NCBI GenBank assembly: GCA_026225295.1
Contig: JAMFSN010000104.1
Location: forward strand, 1 to 62,670
Source: Frankia alni
GTDB taxonomy: Bacteria > Actinomycetota > Actinomycetes > Frankiales > Frankiaceae
Length of the DNA stretch: 62,670 nucleotides
Direction: 5' to 3'
Shown here: positions 24,824 to 33,138 of the stretch, piece by piece
Layout: every line of letters starts with the position of its first letter
Numbering within the stretch: position 1 is the stretch's first letter
Position numbers and translations under genes: made by a program
The notes under the pieces: model-generated
What the model saw: only the letters and a program-made list of their open reading frames with translations
Databases searched by the model: none
What the model was told of the DNA's origin: nothing

Positions 24824-26246
24824 TCAGCTGGCGGGGGCCGGACTGCCCGCCGCCGCCGACGCGGCGGATGACGGTTGGGCGGTGACCGCCGGCCGGGGCG
24901 GCGCAGCGTGAGGCAGGCGACCGCGGCGGCGATGTTGGCCCCGGCCGCGACCAGCCAACTGTGCTGGTAGGCGGTCCGGGTCGCGGCAGCGGTGGCCGGC
25001 GTGCCGAGCACCGTCACGAACACCGCGACGCCCAGGGCGGACGCGACCTGGCGGCCGAGGTTGACGATCGCCGAGCCGGTCGCGAACCGTTCCGGCGGCA
25101 GCGCGGTGGCGCTCGCGCCGATCAGCGTGGGCAGGGCCAGTCCGACGCCGATACCGGTCAGGAGCATGCCGGGCAGCAGGTCGGCCGGGTAGTGGGGGTC
25201 GAGCTGACGAACACGACCCGCCAGACCAGCCCGGCCGCGAAGACGATGTTCCCGAGCGCCGCGACCGGGGCGGCCCCGTAGCGGCGGACGAACGGTCCGG
25301 CGCCGATGGCGAGCGCGGGAACCATCGCCGGACCCGGTGCGATCGCCAGGCCGGCCCGCAGCGCCGAATAGTGCCAGACGTCCTGGCACCACAGGGTGTT
25401 CGACAGCAGCATGATCGCGAACGCGATGCTGAACAGGAACGTCGCGCCGCTCGCCGACCGGTAGGTCGGTATCCGCAACAGCTGCAGCTCGACCAGGGGA
25501 TTGTCGTGTCGCGCGCAGCGCCGGAGGAACCAGGCGAGCGTGGCGGCCGCCCCGGCCAGCAGCCCCAGCGGGCCGGCCGAGCGCCAGCCCCAGGTCGGGC
25601 CCTCGACCAGGCCGCCGGTGAGCGCTCCGATGGCGACGGTCAGCAGAACGGCGCCCAGCAGGTCCGGCACCGGTTCGCCCCCGCGGGCCGGCGGGTGGGG
25701 CAGGACCTTCCGCCCGGCGACGAAGGCGGCGATCCCGACCGGCAGGTTGACCAGGAACACCCAGCGCCAGTCGAGCTGGACCAGCAGGCCCCCGACCACC
25801 GGTCCCAGCGCGGCGGACAGGCCCCCGACGGCCGCCCAGACGCGAATCCGGTTGCCGCGCTTCTCGGGTGGACTGGCCGCCATCAGCAGCGCCAGGGACG
25901 TCGGGATCAGCGCCGCCGCGCCGGCCGCCTGGAACAGTCGGGCCACGATCAGCGCCCCCAGGTCCGGAACGGCGGCGCAGGCCGCCGAGGACAAGGTAAA
26001 CAGCGCCAACCCGCCCAGGAAGACGCCCCGCTGGCCGGTGCGGTCGCCCAGTCGCCCGGCGACGACCAGCAGCGCGGCGAACACGATCGCGTAGGCGTTC
26101 AGGATCCAGGACAGGTTCGCGAGCGAGTTGCCACTGAAGTCGCGGCCGATGCTCGGCAACGCGACGTTGACGATGAACAGGTCGAGGTTCGACATGAACA
26201 CTGCCGCCACGACCACGGTGAAGGTCGTCCGCTCCCGGCCCGTCAT
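24824..26246 (-). pseudogene. MFS drug-type exporter, disrupted by two frameshifts
   Basis: A DHA2-type (14-helix) major facilitator. The N-terminal part reads NLDLFIVNVALPSIGRDF, GRLGDRTGQRGVFLGG and ALGPVVGGLLVQLDWRWVFL. The first frame stops at 25158 soon after VWRVVF. The next helix (DPHYPADLLPGMLLTGIGVG) continues one frame back from about 25200, and after CLTLRR near 24900 a second shift gives a plausible end (PAVTAQPSSAASAAAGSPAP) with a TGA at 24824. Each shift equals one missing base in a GC-rich run. They may be assembly errors or real inactivation. Start ATG 26246 sits after an operator-like repeat; an ATG at 26273 is an alternative. Probably exports small hydrophobic compounds and is repressed by the divergent HxlR protein. 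Confidence 0.78.
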
Positions 26247-26251
26247 GCCAT

Positions 26252-26268
26252 GGTTTGATATTCCAACC
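26252..26268. promoter_or_regulatory. Operator-like repeat, copy 1 (HxlR site candidate)
   Basis: GGTTTGATATTCCAACC, a GGTT-N9-AACC inverted half-site, matches 15 of 17 positions of the copy at 26298. It lies just upstream of the preferred exporter start. Confidence 0.7.
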
Positions 26269-26297
26269 GCCATGGGTTGGCACTCTAGCGCAGTGCC

Positions 26298-26314
26298 GGT
26301 TTGATATGGCAACC
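26298..26314. promoter_or_regulatory. Operator-like repeat, copy 2 (HxlR site candidate)
   Basis: GGTTTGATATGGCAACC lies 46 bp from copy 1 and 8 bp before the HxlR start. Two near-identical sites flanking a divergent promoter next to a repressor gene suggest joint autoregulation and exporter control. Confidence 0.7.
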
Positions 26315-26321
26315 TTTGCTT

Positions 26322-26834
26322 ATGGCCTCCGGTGAGAGCACCGTAAGACCCGGGCCGGCTCCGCTGCCGGCCGGGCATGAGCTGCCCGGCCGTCCGTGCT
26401 CCGTGGCGTCCGCGCTCGATCTCGTCGGAGACAAGTGGTCGCTGCTGGTGGTCCGGGAGATCTTCTTCGGCAACCGGCGGTTCAACGAGATCGCCCGCAA
26501 CACCGGAGCCCCCCGCGACCGGCTGGCGGCCCGGCTGCGGGCCCTCATCGAGGCCGGCGTGCTCGAACAACGGGAGTACCAGACCGCGCCGTCGCGCTCC
26601 GAGTACCACCTCACCGCGGCCGGCCGGGATCTCGAGCCGGTCATCCACGCCCTGCTGGCCTGGGGCGACCGATGGGTGTCACCGACGCCGCCGGTGACGG
26701 TGATGCACGGCGACCACGAGCTCGACTCCGAGTCGACGTGCCGGGCCTGCGGGGAGGTGGTGGCCCCGCGGTCGCTGCGGATCCGGGTCAACCGGGCTGG
26801 CTGGGACCGGTCCGGGGCGGCGACCACCGACTGA
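26322..26834 (+). CDS. HxlR-family transcriptional regulator
   Basis: A 170-residue protein with the HxlR winged helix at about residues 20-110: CSVASALDLVGDKWSLLVVR, then FFGNRRFNEIARNTGAPRDRL and LEAGVLEQ-type wing sequence, with YHLTAAGRDLEPVI. A short C-terminal extension holds CRACGEVV, a possible metal- or redox-responsive Cys pair. Divergent from the MFS exporter with two shared 17-bp repeats between them, so it most likely represses that gene and itself. Inducer unknown. Confidence 0.9.
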   Translation: MASGESTVRPGPAPLPAGHELPGRPCSVASALDLVGDKWSLLVVREIFFGNRRFNEIARNTGAPRDRLAARLRALIEAGVLEQREYQTAPSRSEYHLTAAGRDLEPVIHALLAWGDRWVSPTPPVTVMHGDHELDSESTCRACGEVVAPRSLRIRVNRAGWDRSGAATTD

Positions 26835-26895
26835 GCCGACCACCGACCGAGCCGACCGTCCGCAGCCCGCAAGGCCCGGAACCGGGCGGAATCGG

Positions 26896-27243
26896 CTAGT
26901 GCAGGTGGAAGCGCCAGTCGGACGGGACGCGACCGGCCGGCCCGGGGGTGGTCTGGTCCACCGGGTGGTCCTCGGGGGCCGGCAGCTGCGGCCCGTCGTA
27001 GAACTGCTCGTCGGCGTAGTTCCAGAACCACGACTCGCCCGGCTCGAAGCTCTGGATGATCGGGTGCCCGGCGGTTGCCGCGTGGTGGCTGGCGTGCTGG
27101 GACGGCGATGAGTCGCAGCAGCCGATGTGGCCGCACTGCGCACAGCGCCGCAGATGCAGCCACCAGCCGTCGGCGGCTTCACATTCGACGCAGCCAGGCC
27201 CACTGGGAACGGCGGCGGTATCGATGCCCTGCACGCCCGTCAT
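26896..27243 (-). CDS. UBP-type zinc-finger protein
   Basis: A 115-residue protein dominated by a ZnF-UBP-like domain: GCVECEAADGWWLHLRRCAQ, CGHIGCCDSSPSQHASHHAA, then GHPIIQSFEPGESWFWNY. The Cys/His pattern matches bacterial stand-alone UBP zinc fingers common in actinobacteria. Some sit next to oxidoreductases, but no role is established. The ATG at 27243 starts just before the domain; the longer upstream frame is not supported. A C-terminal Pro-rich tail follows. Confidence 0.88.
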   Translation of the reverse strand: MTGVQGIDTAAVPSGPGCVECEAADGWWLHLRRCAQCGHIGCCDSSPSQHASHHAATAGHPIIQSFEPGESWFWNYADEQFYDGPQLPAPEDHPVDQTTPGPAGRVPSDWRFHLH

Positions 27244-27386
27244 CGTAGCTCGTTCGGGCGACCGGATCGCCCGGCGGCGCCCAGTGGCGGCCCCGCGCCA
27301 TCCCTGCAACCGTGGCGACCAGACCCGGCAATGGCGGCAATCCGCGGCGGCCGGCACCGGTCGCCCCGCGTACGGGGGTGGATGCG

Positions 27387-27983
27387 ATGGATCAACAGAC
27401 AGGAATCAGGAGCAGATCCCAGGCGCTCGGCCGGGCGGCCGGGGGCGCGGCCGCACTGGCCGGCACGGCGGTGTTCGCGGTCGCCTGCGGCAGCGGGGGC
27501 AGAAGCACGAGCGCCTCGGTGGTGCCCGCCAAAACGGTCGTCCGGACGGTGACCGTCCCACCGGCCACCACCCCGCCGGTTACTGCTCCGGCGCCCGGAC
27601 CGACCCGCGTGATCGTCATCTCGCCGAGCCCGGCCGCCGTCGCCCCCGCTCCGGCGGCGCCGGCGCCGCCGAACCCGCGGGTTTACGTCAGTGGGAGCGA
27701 AACCGAGGCTCAGCAGGAGCTCATCGGTGAAAGCTGGAACGGATACACCTGTTCCGCCTCGGAGGTCGAATCCATCGCGACCGTGTGGTCGGCGTCGTTC
27801 AACGTCGATGCCGCCGGCTGCCCGGGCAACCTCATCATGAACCTGTACACCTTCAACACCGCCGCGGAAGCGAACAGCTTCCAGTCGGCGTTCAACGCGC
27901 GGAACGGCTCGGCGTGGACGATCTTCGACACCGGCACGACCCCCAGCGGTCGGGCCTACGTCGCCGTCTATCACAACGGGTAG
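27387..27983 (+). CDS. Predicted lipoprotein of unknown function
   Basis: A 198-residue protein with an N-terminal signal ending in the lipobox AVFAVAC (Cys34), so it is probably anchored outside the membrane by lipid. A Pro/Thr/Ala-rich linker (about 60-105) leads to a compact C-terminal part (VYVSGSETEAQQELIGESWN, then NGYTCSASEVESIATVWSAS) with a pair of cysteines that may form a disulfide. The fold is not recognised. The ATG at 27387 is chosen over the open upstream frame because the signal peptide follows it closely. Convergent with the lipoprotein gene at 28001. Confidence 0.7.
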   Translation: MDQQTGIRSRSQALGRAAGGAAALAGTAVFAVACGSGGRSTSASVVPAKTVVRTVTVPPATTPPVTAPAPGPTRVIVISPSPAAVAPAPAAPAPPNPRVYVSGSETEAQQELIGESWNGYTCSASEVESIATVWSASFNVDAAGCPGNLIMNLYTFNTAAEANSFQSAFNARNGSAWTIFDTGTTPSGRAYVAVYHNG

Positions 27984-28000
27984 CCGCCACCGGCGCGCCC

Positions 28001-28882
28001 TCACGGTCCGACGAGCCGGGCGGCCGCGGCCAGTTGGGCGGAGTTGGCCGCCGCGACCAGCGTGAGGGCCGCGCGACGGGTGGCGATCAGCTGCCGCTGG
28101 TAGCCCGCTTCGACGGTGAACCAGATGCCGACCAGGTTGGTCTGCTGCTTGCAGTGCACGTCGGCGGTGGCCGTCGCGATCTGCACCGCTCGCGGCCCGT
28201 GCTTCCAGCGCGGGTCGCCCGGCGGGTCGAGCGGGTTCGCGTACCGGTAGCCGGCCGCCTTCATGCACCGTGACCAGGCCGTGTCCGCCCGGGCGACGGC
28301 GGGATCGGTGCTCGACCGGTTGAAGCTCTCCGAGGACAGCTGCTGGGGAAGGTCCACGTCGGCGGCCGGGGCGCCCGCCGCGAGCCGCTGGTTGGCCTGC
28401 CCCGTGCAACCGCCGGCCGGGACCGGTACCCCGTGTGCGGTGCGGTCGGTCCCGTCGAGCGCCCGCAACTGCGCGGTCGTCGGGGCATTGGCGCCTGTTT
28501 CGTCGGGCCGGCCCGGGTGGGACGCCGGGTCGCGGGGCCCCAGGCCGTAGCCGTACCGGGCGGCCAGGGCGGGATCGGCGACGCCGTAGCGACGCTCGTT
28601 CCAGCTGCTCGGTCCGGTCGGTGGGCCCTGGGTGAGCGGGGGGAACGAGTAGCCGAGACGCTGCATGCACCCGTGGGTCAGCACCCGGCGCGCCTGCCCG
28701 ACCCGGTCCAGCTCGCTGACCGACAGCAGGTAGGTGTCGAGCGGCAGGTGCAGGTCGGTGGAGCGCAGCAGGGTCGGGATCCGCGCGGCGCCGAGCGTCG
28801 TCGGCGCGCTTCCCGACGAGCATCCGGCCGTCGCGGCCAGGACGAGTGCGGCCCGGGCCGCGGCGTTGCGGATGGTCGGCAT
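28001..28882 (-). CDS. Predicted lipoprotein, actinobacterial, unknown function
   Basis: A 293-residue protein with a short signal peptide and lipobox ATAGC (Cys21). Several conserved-looking elements include THGCMQRLGYSFP, WSRCMKAAGYRYANP and VHCKQQTNLVGIWF. Similar His/Cys-spaced elements (CM...GY) occur in secreted proteins of other actinomycetes with no known job. The ATG at 28882 has GGGAGCC upstream. A strong hairpin lies behind its own start region, marking the end of the gene upstream on the same strand. Confidence 0.72.
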   Translation of the reverse strand: MPTIRNAAARAALVLAATAGCSSGSAPTTLGAARIPTLLRSTDLHLPLDTYLLSVSELDRVGQARRVLTHGCMQRLGYSFPPLTQGPPTGPSSWNERRYGVADPALAARYGYGLGPRDPASHPGRPDETGANAPTTAQLRALDGTDRTAHGVPVPAGGCTGQANQRLAAGAPAADVDLPQQLSSESFNRSSTDPAVARADTAWSRCMKAAGYRYANPLDPPGDPRWKHGPRAVQIATATADVHCKQQTNLVGIWFTVEAGYQRQLIATRRAALTLVAAANSAQLAAAARLVGP

Positions 28883-28949
28883 GGTGGCTCCCGCTCAGCG
28901 TGTCTCCGACGCCGTTGATGGTGTTCTTCGATATTCGGCGCTGACGTGT

Positions 28950-28999
28950 GGCCGGGGGTCTTTCCGACCGCTCGCGCGCGTCGGTAAAGACCCCCGGCC
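28950..28999 (-). terminator. Hairpin terminator of the secreted I36-type gene
   Basis: GGCCGGGGGTCTTT (28950-28963) pairs perfectly with AAAGACCCCCGGCC (28986-28999), and the loop can extend with CCGAC/GTCGG. It lies 44 bp after the stop of the gene at 29043. Confidence 0.82.
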
Positions 29000-29042
29000 C
29001 GGATAGTCCGGCGACCGCTGCGCCCGTCACCGGAATGAGCCG

Positions 29043-29576
29043 TTAGTGCGTCCAGTAAACCGACGCGTCCCGGTTGGAGTAGGTGGAGCTGAAGTTACCT
29101 CCGGTACGGGGCGACACGAATCCACAGGAGCCCGTGTAGTTCAGCCCGGTGCAGACGTGCGCGGTGTACAGGGTGTCGTAGTTGTAGTCCGACTCGGCGT
29201 TGTAGTACGCGCTCGTACCCACGCCGGATCCGCTCGTCTGGAAACGCACGGGACGAAGGTCGGCGGTGTTGTCGAAGACGCCGACCCGGCTGCCCGTGTA
29301 GTTCTGGAAATAGAACAGGCAAAAGTCGCCGGCGGTTCGACCGCGATAGGTGGCGCACGATCCGGTGGTCGAGATGACCGTGGACGGGTTGCGGCGGACG
29401 GCGGCCACCGCCTGGTTGGCCGCCCCCGGATGCACCGCGACCGCGCTGACGCGACCGACCGGTTTCGCCGCCGTGGGCGTACTCGCGCCCGCCGGGACCG
29501 CCACCGCGAGCACGGCACCGCTGAGGGCCAGCGCGCCGAGTGCGAGCTTCATCGCGGTCACACGTTTGATTGCCAT
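29043..29576 (-). CDS. Secreted protein, peptidase inhibitor I36 / crystallin-like
   Basis: A 177-residue precursor with a classical signal peptide (MAIKRVTAMKLALGALALSG) and likely cleavage after VPAGA. The mature part carries FCLFYFQNYTGSRVGVFDN and CTGLNYTGSCGFV, the repeated Tyr/Gly pattern of the beta-gamma-crystallin-like I36 family, which includes a Streptomyces metalloproteinase inhibitor. Four cysteines may form two disulfides. An AGAAGGGCGAG site precedes the ATG at 29576. It is monocistronic, with a promoter region upstream and a strong terminator. Inhibitor activity is family-based inference. Confidence 0.82.
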   Translation of the reverse strand: MAIKRVTAMKLALGALALSGAVLAVAVPAGASTPTAAKPVGRVSAVAVHPGAANQAVAAVRRNPSTVISTTGSCATYRGRTAGDFCLFYFQNYTGSRVGVFDNTADLRPVRFQTSGSGVGTSAYYNAESDYNYDTLYTAHVCTGLNYTGSCGFVSPRTGGNFSSTYSNRDASVYWTH

Positions 29577-29934
29577 AGTATTCTCGCCCTTCTCTCGTTG
29601 AACGTTGTCCGTCTCGACCCGGTTTGGGTTCGGTGGACAATCTCCGGCGCGGATTCCCGACCGCATATGCTTTCGGTGATTCTCCGCGCAGATCACAGAA
29701 TGCTCGCCGGCTCGTCTCTGCGATGAAAGGACACGACTGGCGGTCTGTCGTCTTCCCGACACGGCTCGAAAAGCCCTGGAAAGCCTGCGGAACTACGTCG
29801 TAGTTATCTCCCGAGCCGGCCGTGACGCGCGTCGGAAGCGCACCCGTGAATGATTGTGTTCTTCACAGGTGATTCAACTATCTGCGCCGCTCGAAATGCG
29901 ACGGCCGGCCTCGGGCGCCGACCCGGGGGCTGGT
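29577..29934. promoter_or_regulatory. Gene-free 358-bp region upstream of the I36-type gene
   Basis: No gene is visible. It includes lower-GC sequence at 29660-29760 and a perfect 7-bp-arm palindrome, AACTACG-T-CGTAGTT, at 29791-29805. That may be an operator for the secreted protein gene. The region also contains the 3' flank of the deformylase gene. Confidence 0.45.
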
Positions 29935-30504
29935 TCAGCCCGAGCGGCGCAGCGACCGCAGTTCCCGGCCGGCCTGCTCGGCTTCCGCGGGATCCACCGG
30001 GCCGTCCCGCAGCGCCGCCTGGGCGGCTCTGCGGTCGTCACCGGTCAGGCGGGCGAGATAGAGCGTGCCGTCCAGGTGATCGACCTCGTGCTGGAAACAC
30101 CGGGCCAGCAGGCCCTCCCCGGAGTACTCGACCGGCGAGCCGGCCGCGTCGACCCCGCTGACCGATGCCGCCAGGGTCCGCGGCGTCGGGAAGTACAGCC
30201 CGGGAACCGACAGACACCCTTCCGGGCCGTCCTGGACGCCCGGACCGGGGGTCAGCACCGGGTTGACGACGACGAGCGGGCGGCGCTCGCTCGTCGGGTC
30301 GTCGGCGTCGTACTGGGTGTCGAAGACGAAGATGCGCAGGCCGACGCCGACCTGCGGGGCGGCCAGGCCGACGCCGGGCGCCGCGTACATGGTGTCGATC
30401 ATGTCCGTCGCCAGGCGTTCGAGCCGGGCATCGAAGGTCTCGACCGGGTCGGCCGGGGTGCGTAGAACCGGGTCGCCGACGGTACGGATGGGCAGGACGG
30501 CCAT
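29935..30504 (-). CDS. def: Peptide deformylase
   Basis: A 189-residue iron/zinc hydrolase that removes the formyl group from the N-terminal methionine of new proteins. The three motifs are intact: GVGLAAPQ (44-51), EGCLS (95-99) and HEVDH (139-143). Metal ligands are Cys97, His139 and His143, with Glu140 as general base. The C-terminus is short and charged, as in actinobacterial forms. Divergent from the DUF302 gene. The ATG at 30504 is chosen because MAVLPIRTVGDPVLR is the usual family start. Confidence 0.97.
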   Translation of the reverse strand: MAVLPIRTVGDPVLRTPADPVETFDARLERLATDMIDTMYAAPGVGLAAPQVGVGLRIFVFDTQYDADDPTSERRPLVVVNPVLTPGPGVQDGPEGCLSVPGLYFPTPRTLAASVSGVDAAGSPVEYSGEGLLARCFQHEVDHLDGTLYLARLTGDDRRAAQAALRDGPVDPAEAEQAGRELRSLRRSG

Positions 30505-30611
30505 ACCGACACTGTCGCACAGCCGTCCCGGAGCCGATTGGGTTCCCGCGTCCCGGATACGTCACCGCGCGAGGGATGCGGATGGCCGCGCGGCCCCACT
30601 ACGGTGACGGG

Positions 30612-31022
30612 ATGAGCACCGGAACCGGTCGGCCGGCGGCGCCCGGACTGGTCACCGTAACGAGCGCCCACTCCGCGGACGAGACGATCAGCCGCCTGGA
30701 GGCGGCCGTCCGCGAGCAGGGGCTGACGATCTTCGCCCGCATCGACCATCGGGCGAACGCGTGGGGCGTCGGGCTCGACCAGCCGCCCGCCTATGTTCTG
30801 ATCTTCGGTGCTCCGAAGGGCGGGACCCCGGTGATGCTGGCCGCGCCGCTGATCGCGCTCGACCTGCCGCTGCGCGCCCTGGTCTGGGCGGACGCCGCCG
30901 GCGCCGTCTGGGTCAGCTACCACGACCCGGCTGCTCTGGCCGAGACCTACGGTGTCCCGGCCGAGCTGGCCGGCAACCTGCGGGGCATCGTGACGCTCGT
31001 CGAGGCGGCCGGCCGTCCCTGA
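30612..31022 (+). CDS. DUF302 domain protein
   Basis: A 136-residue cytoplasmic protein covering one DUF302 domain: TVTSAHSADETISRLEAAVR, then GLTIFARIDHRANA and YVLIFGAPKGGTPVMLAAP, with LPLRALVWADAAGAVWVSYHDP. DUF302 proteins have a small alpha/beta fold and often bind or accompany metal or redox functions, but no activity is proved. The ATG at 30612 directly precedes the domain. It overlaps no neighbour; the next gene is convergent. Confidence 0.88.
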   Translation: MSTGTGRPAAPGLVTVTSAHSADETISRLEAAVREQGLTIFARIDHRANAWGVGLDQPPAYVLIFGAPKGGTPVMLAAPLIALDLPLRALVWADAAGAVWVSYHDPAALAETYGVPAELAGNLRGIVTLVEAAGRP

Positions 31023-31034
31023 CCGCGGCGGCGG

Positions 31035-31652
31035 TCAGCCTTCGTCGGCGACCTCGCGGTCGTCGACGTGCCGGCCGAGAGCGGCCGTGTAGCGGTCGAG
31101 TGCGGCGATCATCGTCTGGTCACGATCCGGGCCGGCCGCCACCCCGAATACGTACGGCATGAAACCGCCCAGCGCGCCGAGGCCGCCGAAAATCTGCTCC
31201 GCTTCCCGCGGAGGATGGATCTCGGCCGGGTCACCGACGGCGACCCAGCCGATCGGCACCAGCCCGCCGGCCGGCAGGCGGCAGCCGATGTGAACCGTCC
31301 CGCCGAGCGCCACCGTGCTGGCCCGACCGACCTGGGCGCCGTTGAAGACCATCGCGTTGGTCGCGATGAAGACGGCGTCCGCCACCTCGCAGCCGCTGAG
31401 GTGGGCGTGCGGCCCGACCAGGACGTGGTTGCCGACGCGGAGCGGGTGCCGGGCCGTGCCCCGCAGCACCGCCTGCTCCATGATCACGCAGCGTTGCCCG
31501 ATCGTGATCGGTCCGCTCTCGGCGGTCAGGATCGCCCCGGCCAGCACCCGGCTGCCGGCTCCGATCGTGACCTCGCCCGAGACCAGCGCCGAAGAGTCCA
31601 CCAGCGCGTCCGGGTGGATGTTGGGCCGTCGACCCAGATGTTCCCGCAGCAT
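31035..31652 (-). CDS. Left-handed beta-helix protein, gamma-carbonic-anhydrase-like
   Basis: A 205-residue hexapeptide-repeat protein. Repeats such as HPDALVDSSALVSGEVTIGA, VLRGTARHPLRVGNHVLVGP and HAHLSGCEVADAVFIATNAM build a left-handed beta-helix. The family includes gamma-class carbonic anhydrases and acyltransferases. His88-region residues (HAHLSG) are compatible with one metal ligand, but the full three-His set is not clear, so activity is uncertain. The C-terminal helix ends in a charged tail. It precedes the SRPBCC gene's 3' end by 40 bp on the same strand. Confidence 0.85.
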   Translation of the reverse strand: MLREHLGRRPNIHPDALVDSSALVSGEVTIGAGSRVLAGAILTAESGPITIGQRCVIMEQAVLRGTARHPLRVGNHVLVGPHAHLSGCEVADAVFIATNAMVFNGAQVGRASTVALGGTVHIGCRLPAGGLVPIGWVAVGDPAEIHPPREAEQIFGGLGALGGFMPYVFGVAAGPDRDQTMIAALDRYTAALGRHVDDREVADEG

Positions 31653-31691
31653 CGGCCCATCCTGCCGCCGTCGCCGATCGGGTGCGCGACC

Positions 31692-32183
31692 TCAGACCGC
31701 TTCCAGCTCGCGGCGGAGGCGTCCAAGGGTGGTCCGCATGCCCTCGCTGTTGGCCGCCGGCCGGTCGTTGGCGACGTGGCCGGTGAAGATCCGGCCCAGC
31801 AGAAGCGAGCCGCGGTTGCGGCGGTCCTCCCAGTACTCGGTGACCTCGGTGCTGGTCGTGGCCCGGTCAGGGGTCGGGCCGTCCCCCGCGCCCGGGGCGA
31901 AGCGGTAGCCCCAGCGAGCGACCGGCAACCCGAAGATGTTCACGTCGAACGCGAACTCCTGGCCCGGGACCGCCACGACGACCTCGCAGGACGTGAACCA
32001 GACGTACCAGCCCCGCCGGTTGAAGCCGATGAAGCGGGCCGGTGCCCCGTTGGTGTGCCGCCAGATCAGGACGCCGAAGCACTCCGGACTCCAGCGGGTC
32101 ATCCGGCGCACGTCGGCGACGGCCGCGTACACCGTTGTCGCGGGCACGTTCACGGCGATCTGCTCCGTAACGTCGACTGCCAT
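31692..32183 (-). CDS. SRPBCC-family (polyketide cyclase/dehydrase-like) protein
   Basis: A 163-residue helix-grip protein: the N-terminal VDVTEQIAVNVPATTVYAAV and VADVRRMTRWSPECFG are typical, with a long curved sheet enclosing a hydrophobic cavity and a C-terminal helix. Such proteins bind lipids, sterols or polyketides, or act as coenzyme-Q-type carriers. No catalytic residue can be named. Same strand as the flanking beta-helix gene and SDR gene, with gaps of 40 and 48 bp, so a loose operon is possible. Confidence 0.88.
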   Translation of the reverse strand: MAVDVTEQIAVNVPATTVYAAVADVRRMTRWSPECFGVLIWRHTNGAPARFIGFNRRGWYVWFTSCEVVVAVPGQEFAFDVNIFGLPVARWGYRFAPGAGDGPTPDRATTSTEVTEYWEDRRNRGSLLLGRIFTGHVANDRPAANSEGMRTTLGRLRRELEAV

Positions 32184-32231
32184 GGGGGCACGATAGCGGG
32201 GCCGGAAGCCGGGGTCCGCCGCTCGTCGGGG

Positions 32232-32999
32232 TCAGACCGCGGCCCGGCCGCCGTCCACGCTGAGCGTGGCGCCGTGAATGTTGGCAGCGTCGTCGCTGGC
32301 CAGAAACACCACCGCCGCGGCCACTTCGGCCGGGGTGTTCAGCCGCCGGGACGGCATCGCGGCGACGATCGGGGCGATCCGGTCGCCGAACATCGCGGTC
32401 CGCTCGGTGAGCGTCGGACCGGGCGCGACGGTGTTGACCCGGACGCCGGCCGGCCCGTACTCGGCGGCCCAGGACTTGGTCAGCGAATGCAGCGCGGCCT
32501 TCGAGGTGCTGTAGAGCGCTGAGCCGGCCATTCCCACCAACCCGTTGATCGAGCCCACATTGACGACGGCGCCCGTCCCCCGGTCGGCCATTGCCGTCGC
32601 GATCATGCCGGTGAGCAGGAACGCGGCCTTGACGTTGACCGCCAGCACCTGATCGATCAGATCCTCGTCGACCTCCCCGGTCGGGGCCGGCATGACGAGT
32701 TGCGCGGCGTTGTTGACCAGAACGTCGAGTTGGCCGCCGGCCGCGGCGGTGGCCGCGGCGGCCAGCGCGGCGATCGCGGGCCGGCCGCCGGCCAGGTCGG
32801 CGGCCACGAAGTCGGCTCGACCGCCGGCCTCGGCGATCGACGCCGCGACCCGCTTCCCGCTCTCGGAATCCCGGCCGCTGACGATGACGTGGGCCCCCTC
32901 GTCCGCCAGAGCCCGGGCGATCGCGACCCCGATTCCGTTCGTCGAGCCGGTCACCAGGGCGCTCTGCTGCGCCAGTCGCTTACTGAGGTGGGTGGTCAT
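32232..32999 (-). CDS. SDR-family oxidoreductase controlled by a divergent TetR
   Basis: A 255-residue classical short-chain dehydrogenase. TGSTNGIG (cofactor), NNAAQ, VGSINGLVGMAGSALYSTSK (catalytic Ser, Tyr, Lys) and SVDGGRAA at the C-terminus are all present. GGGAGAAAGCC precedes the ATG at 32999. The open frame upstream of this is not coding. It is divergent from a TetR gene with two inverted repeats between them, so it is probably the main target of that repressor. Substrate unknown. Confidence 0.92.
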   Translation of the reverse strand: MTTHLSKRLAQQSALVTGSTNGIGVAIARALADEGAHVIVSGRDSESGKRVAASIAEAGGRADFVAADLAGGRPAIAALAAAATAAAGGQLDVLVNNAAQLVMPAPTGEVDEDLIDQVLAVNVKAAFLLTGMIATAMADRGTGAVVNVGSINGLVGMAGSALYSTSKAALHSLTKSWAAEYGPAGVRVNTVAPGPTLTERTAMFGDRIAPIVAAMPSRRLNTPAEVAAAVVFLASDDAANIHGATLSVDGGRAAV

Positions 33000-33033
33000 G
33001 GCTTTCTCCCGCCGCTGTGGACATCCCGGTGGT

Positions 33034-33051
33034 GTGGACTGCACAGTCCAC
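33034..33051. promoter_or_regulatory. TetR operator candidate, perfect 18-bp palindrome
   Basis: GTGGACTG-CA-CAGTCCAC lies 35 bp from the SDR start and 88 bp from the TetR start. Its core recurs in the second site at 33070. The symmetry and size fit a TetR-family dimer site. Confidence 0.82.
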
Positions 33052-33069
33052 AACGTGGCAGGATAAAAA

Positions 33070-33085
33070 TGGACCCGCAAGTCCA
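33070..33085. promoter_or_regulatory. TetR operator candidate, second site
   Basis: TGGAC-CCGCAA-GTCCA shares the TGGAC/GTCCA half-sites with the upstream palindrome. It overlaps a low-GC stretch (GGATAAAAAT) that may be the -10 element of the TetR gene. Confidence 0.7.
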
Positions 33086-33138
33086 GAATCGGGCCGCCGA
33101 CTCCGGTCCCCGGGCCGGAGCGCCGAACGGAGGTGGGC

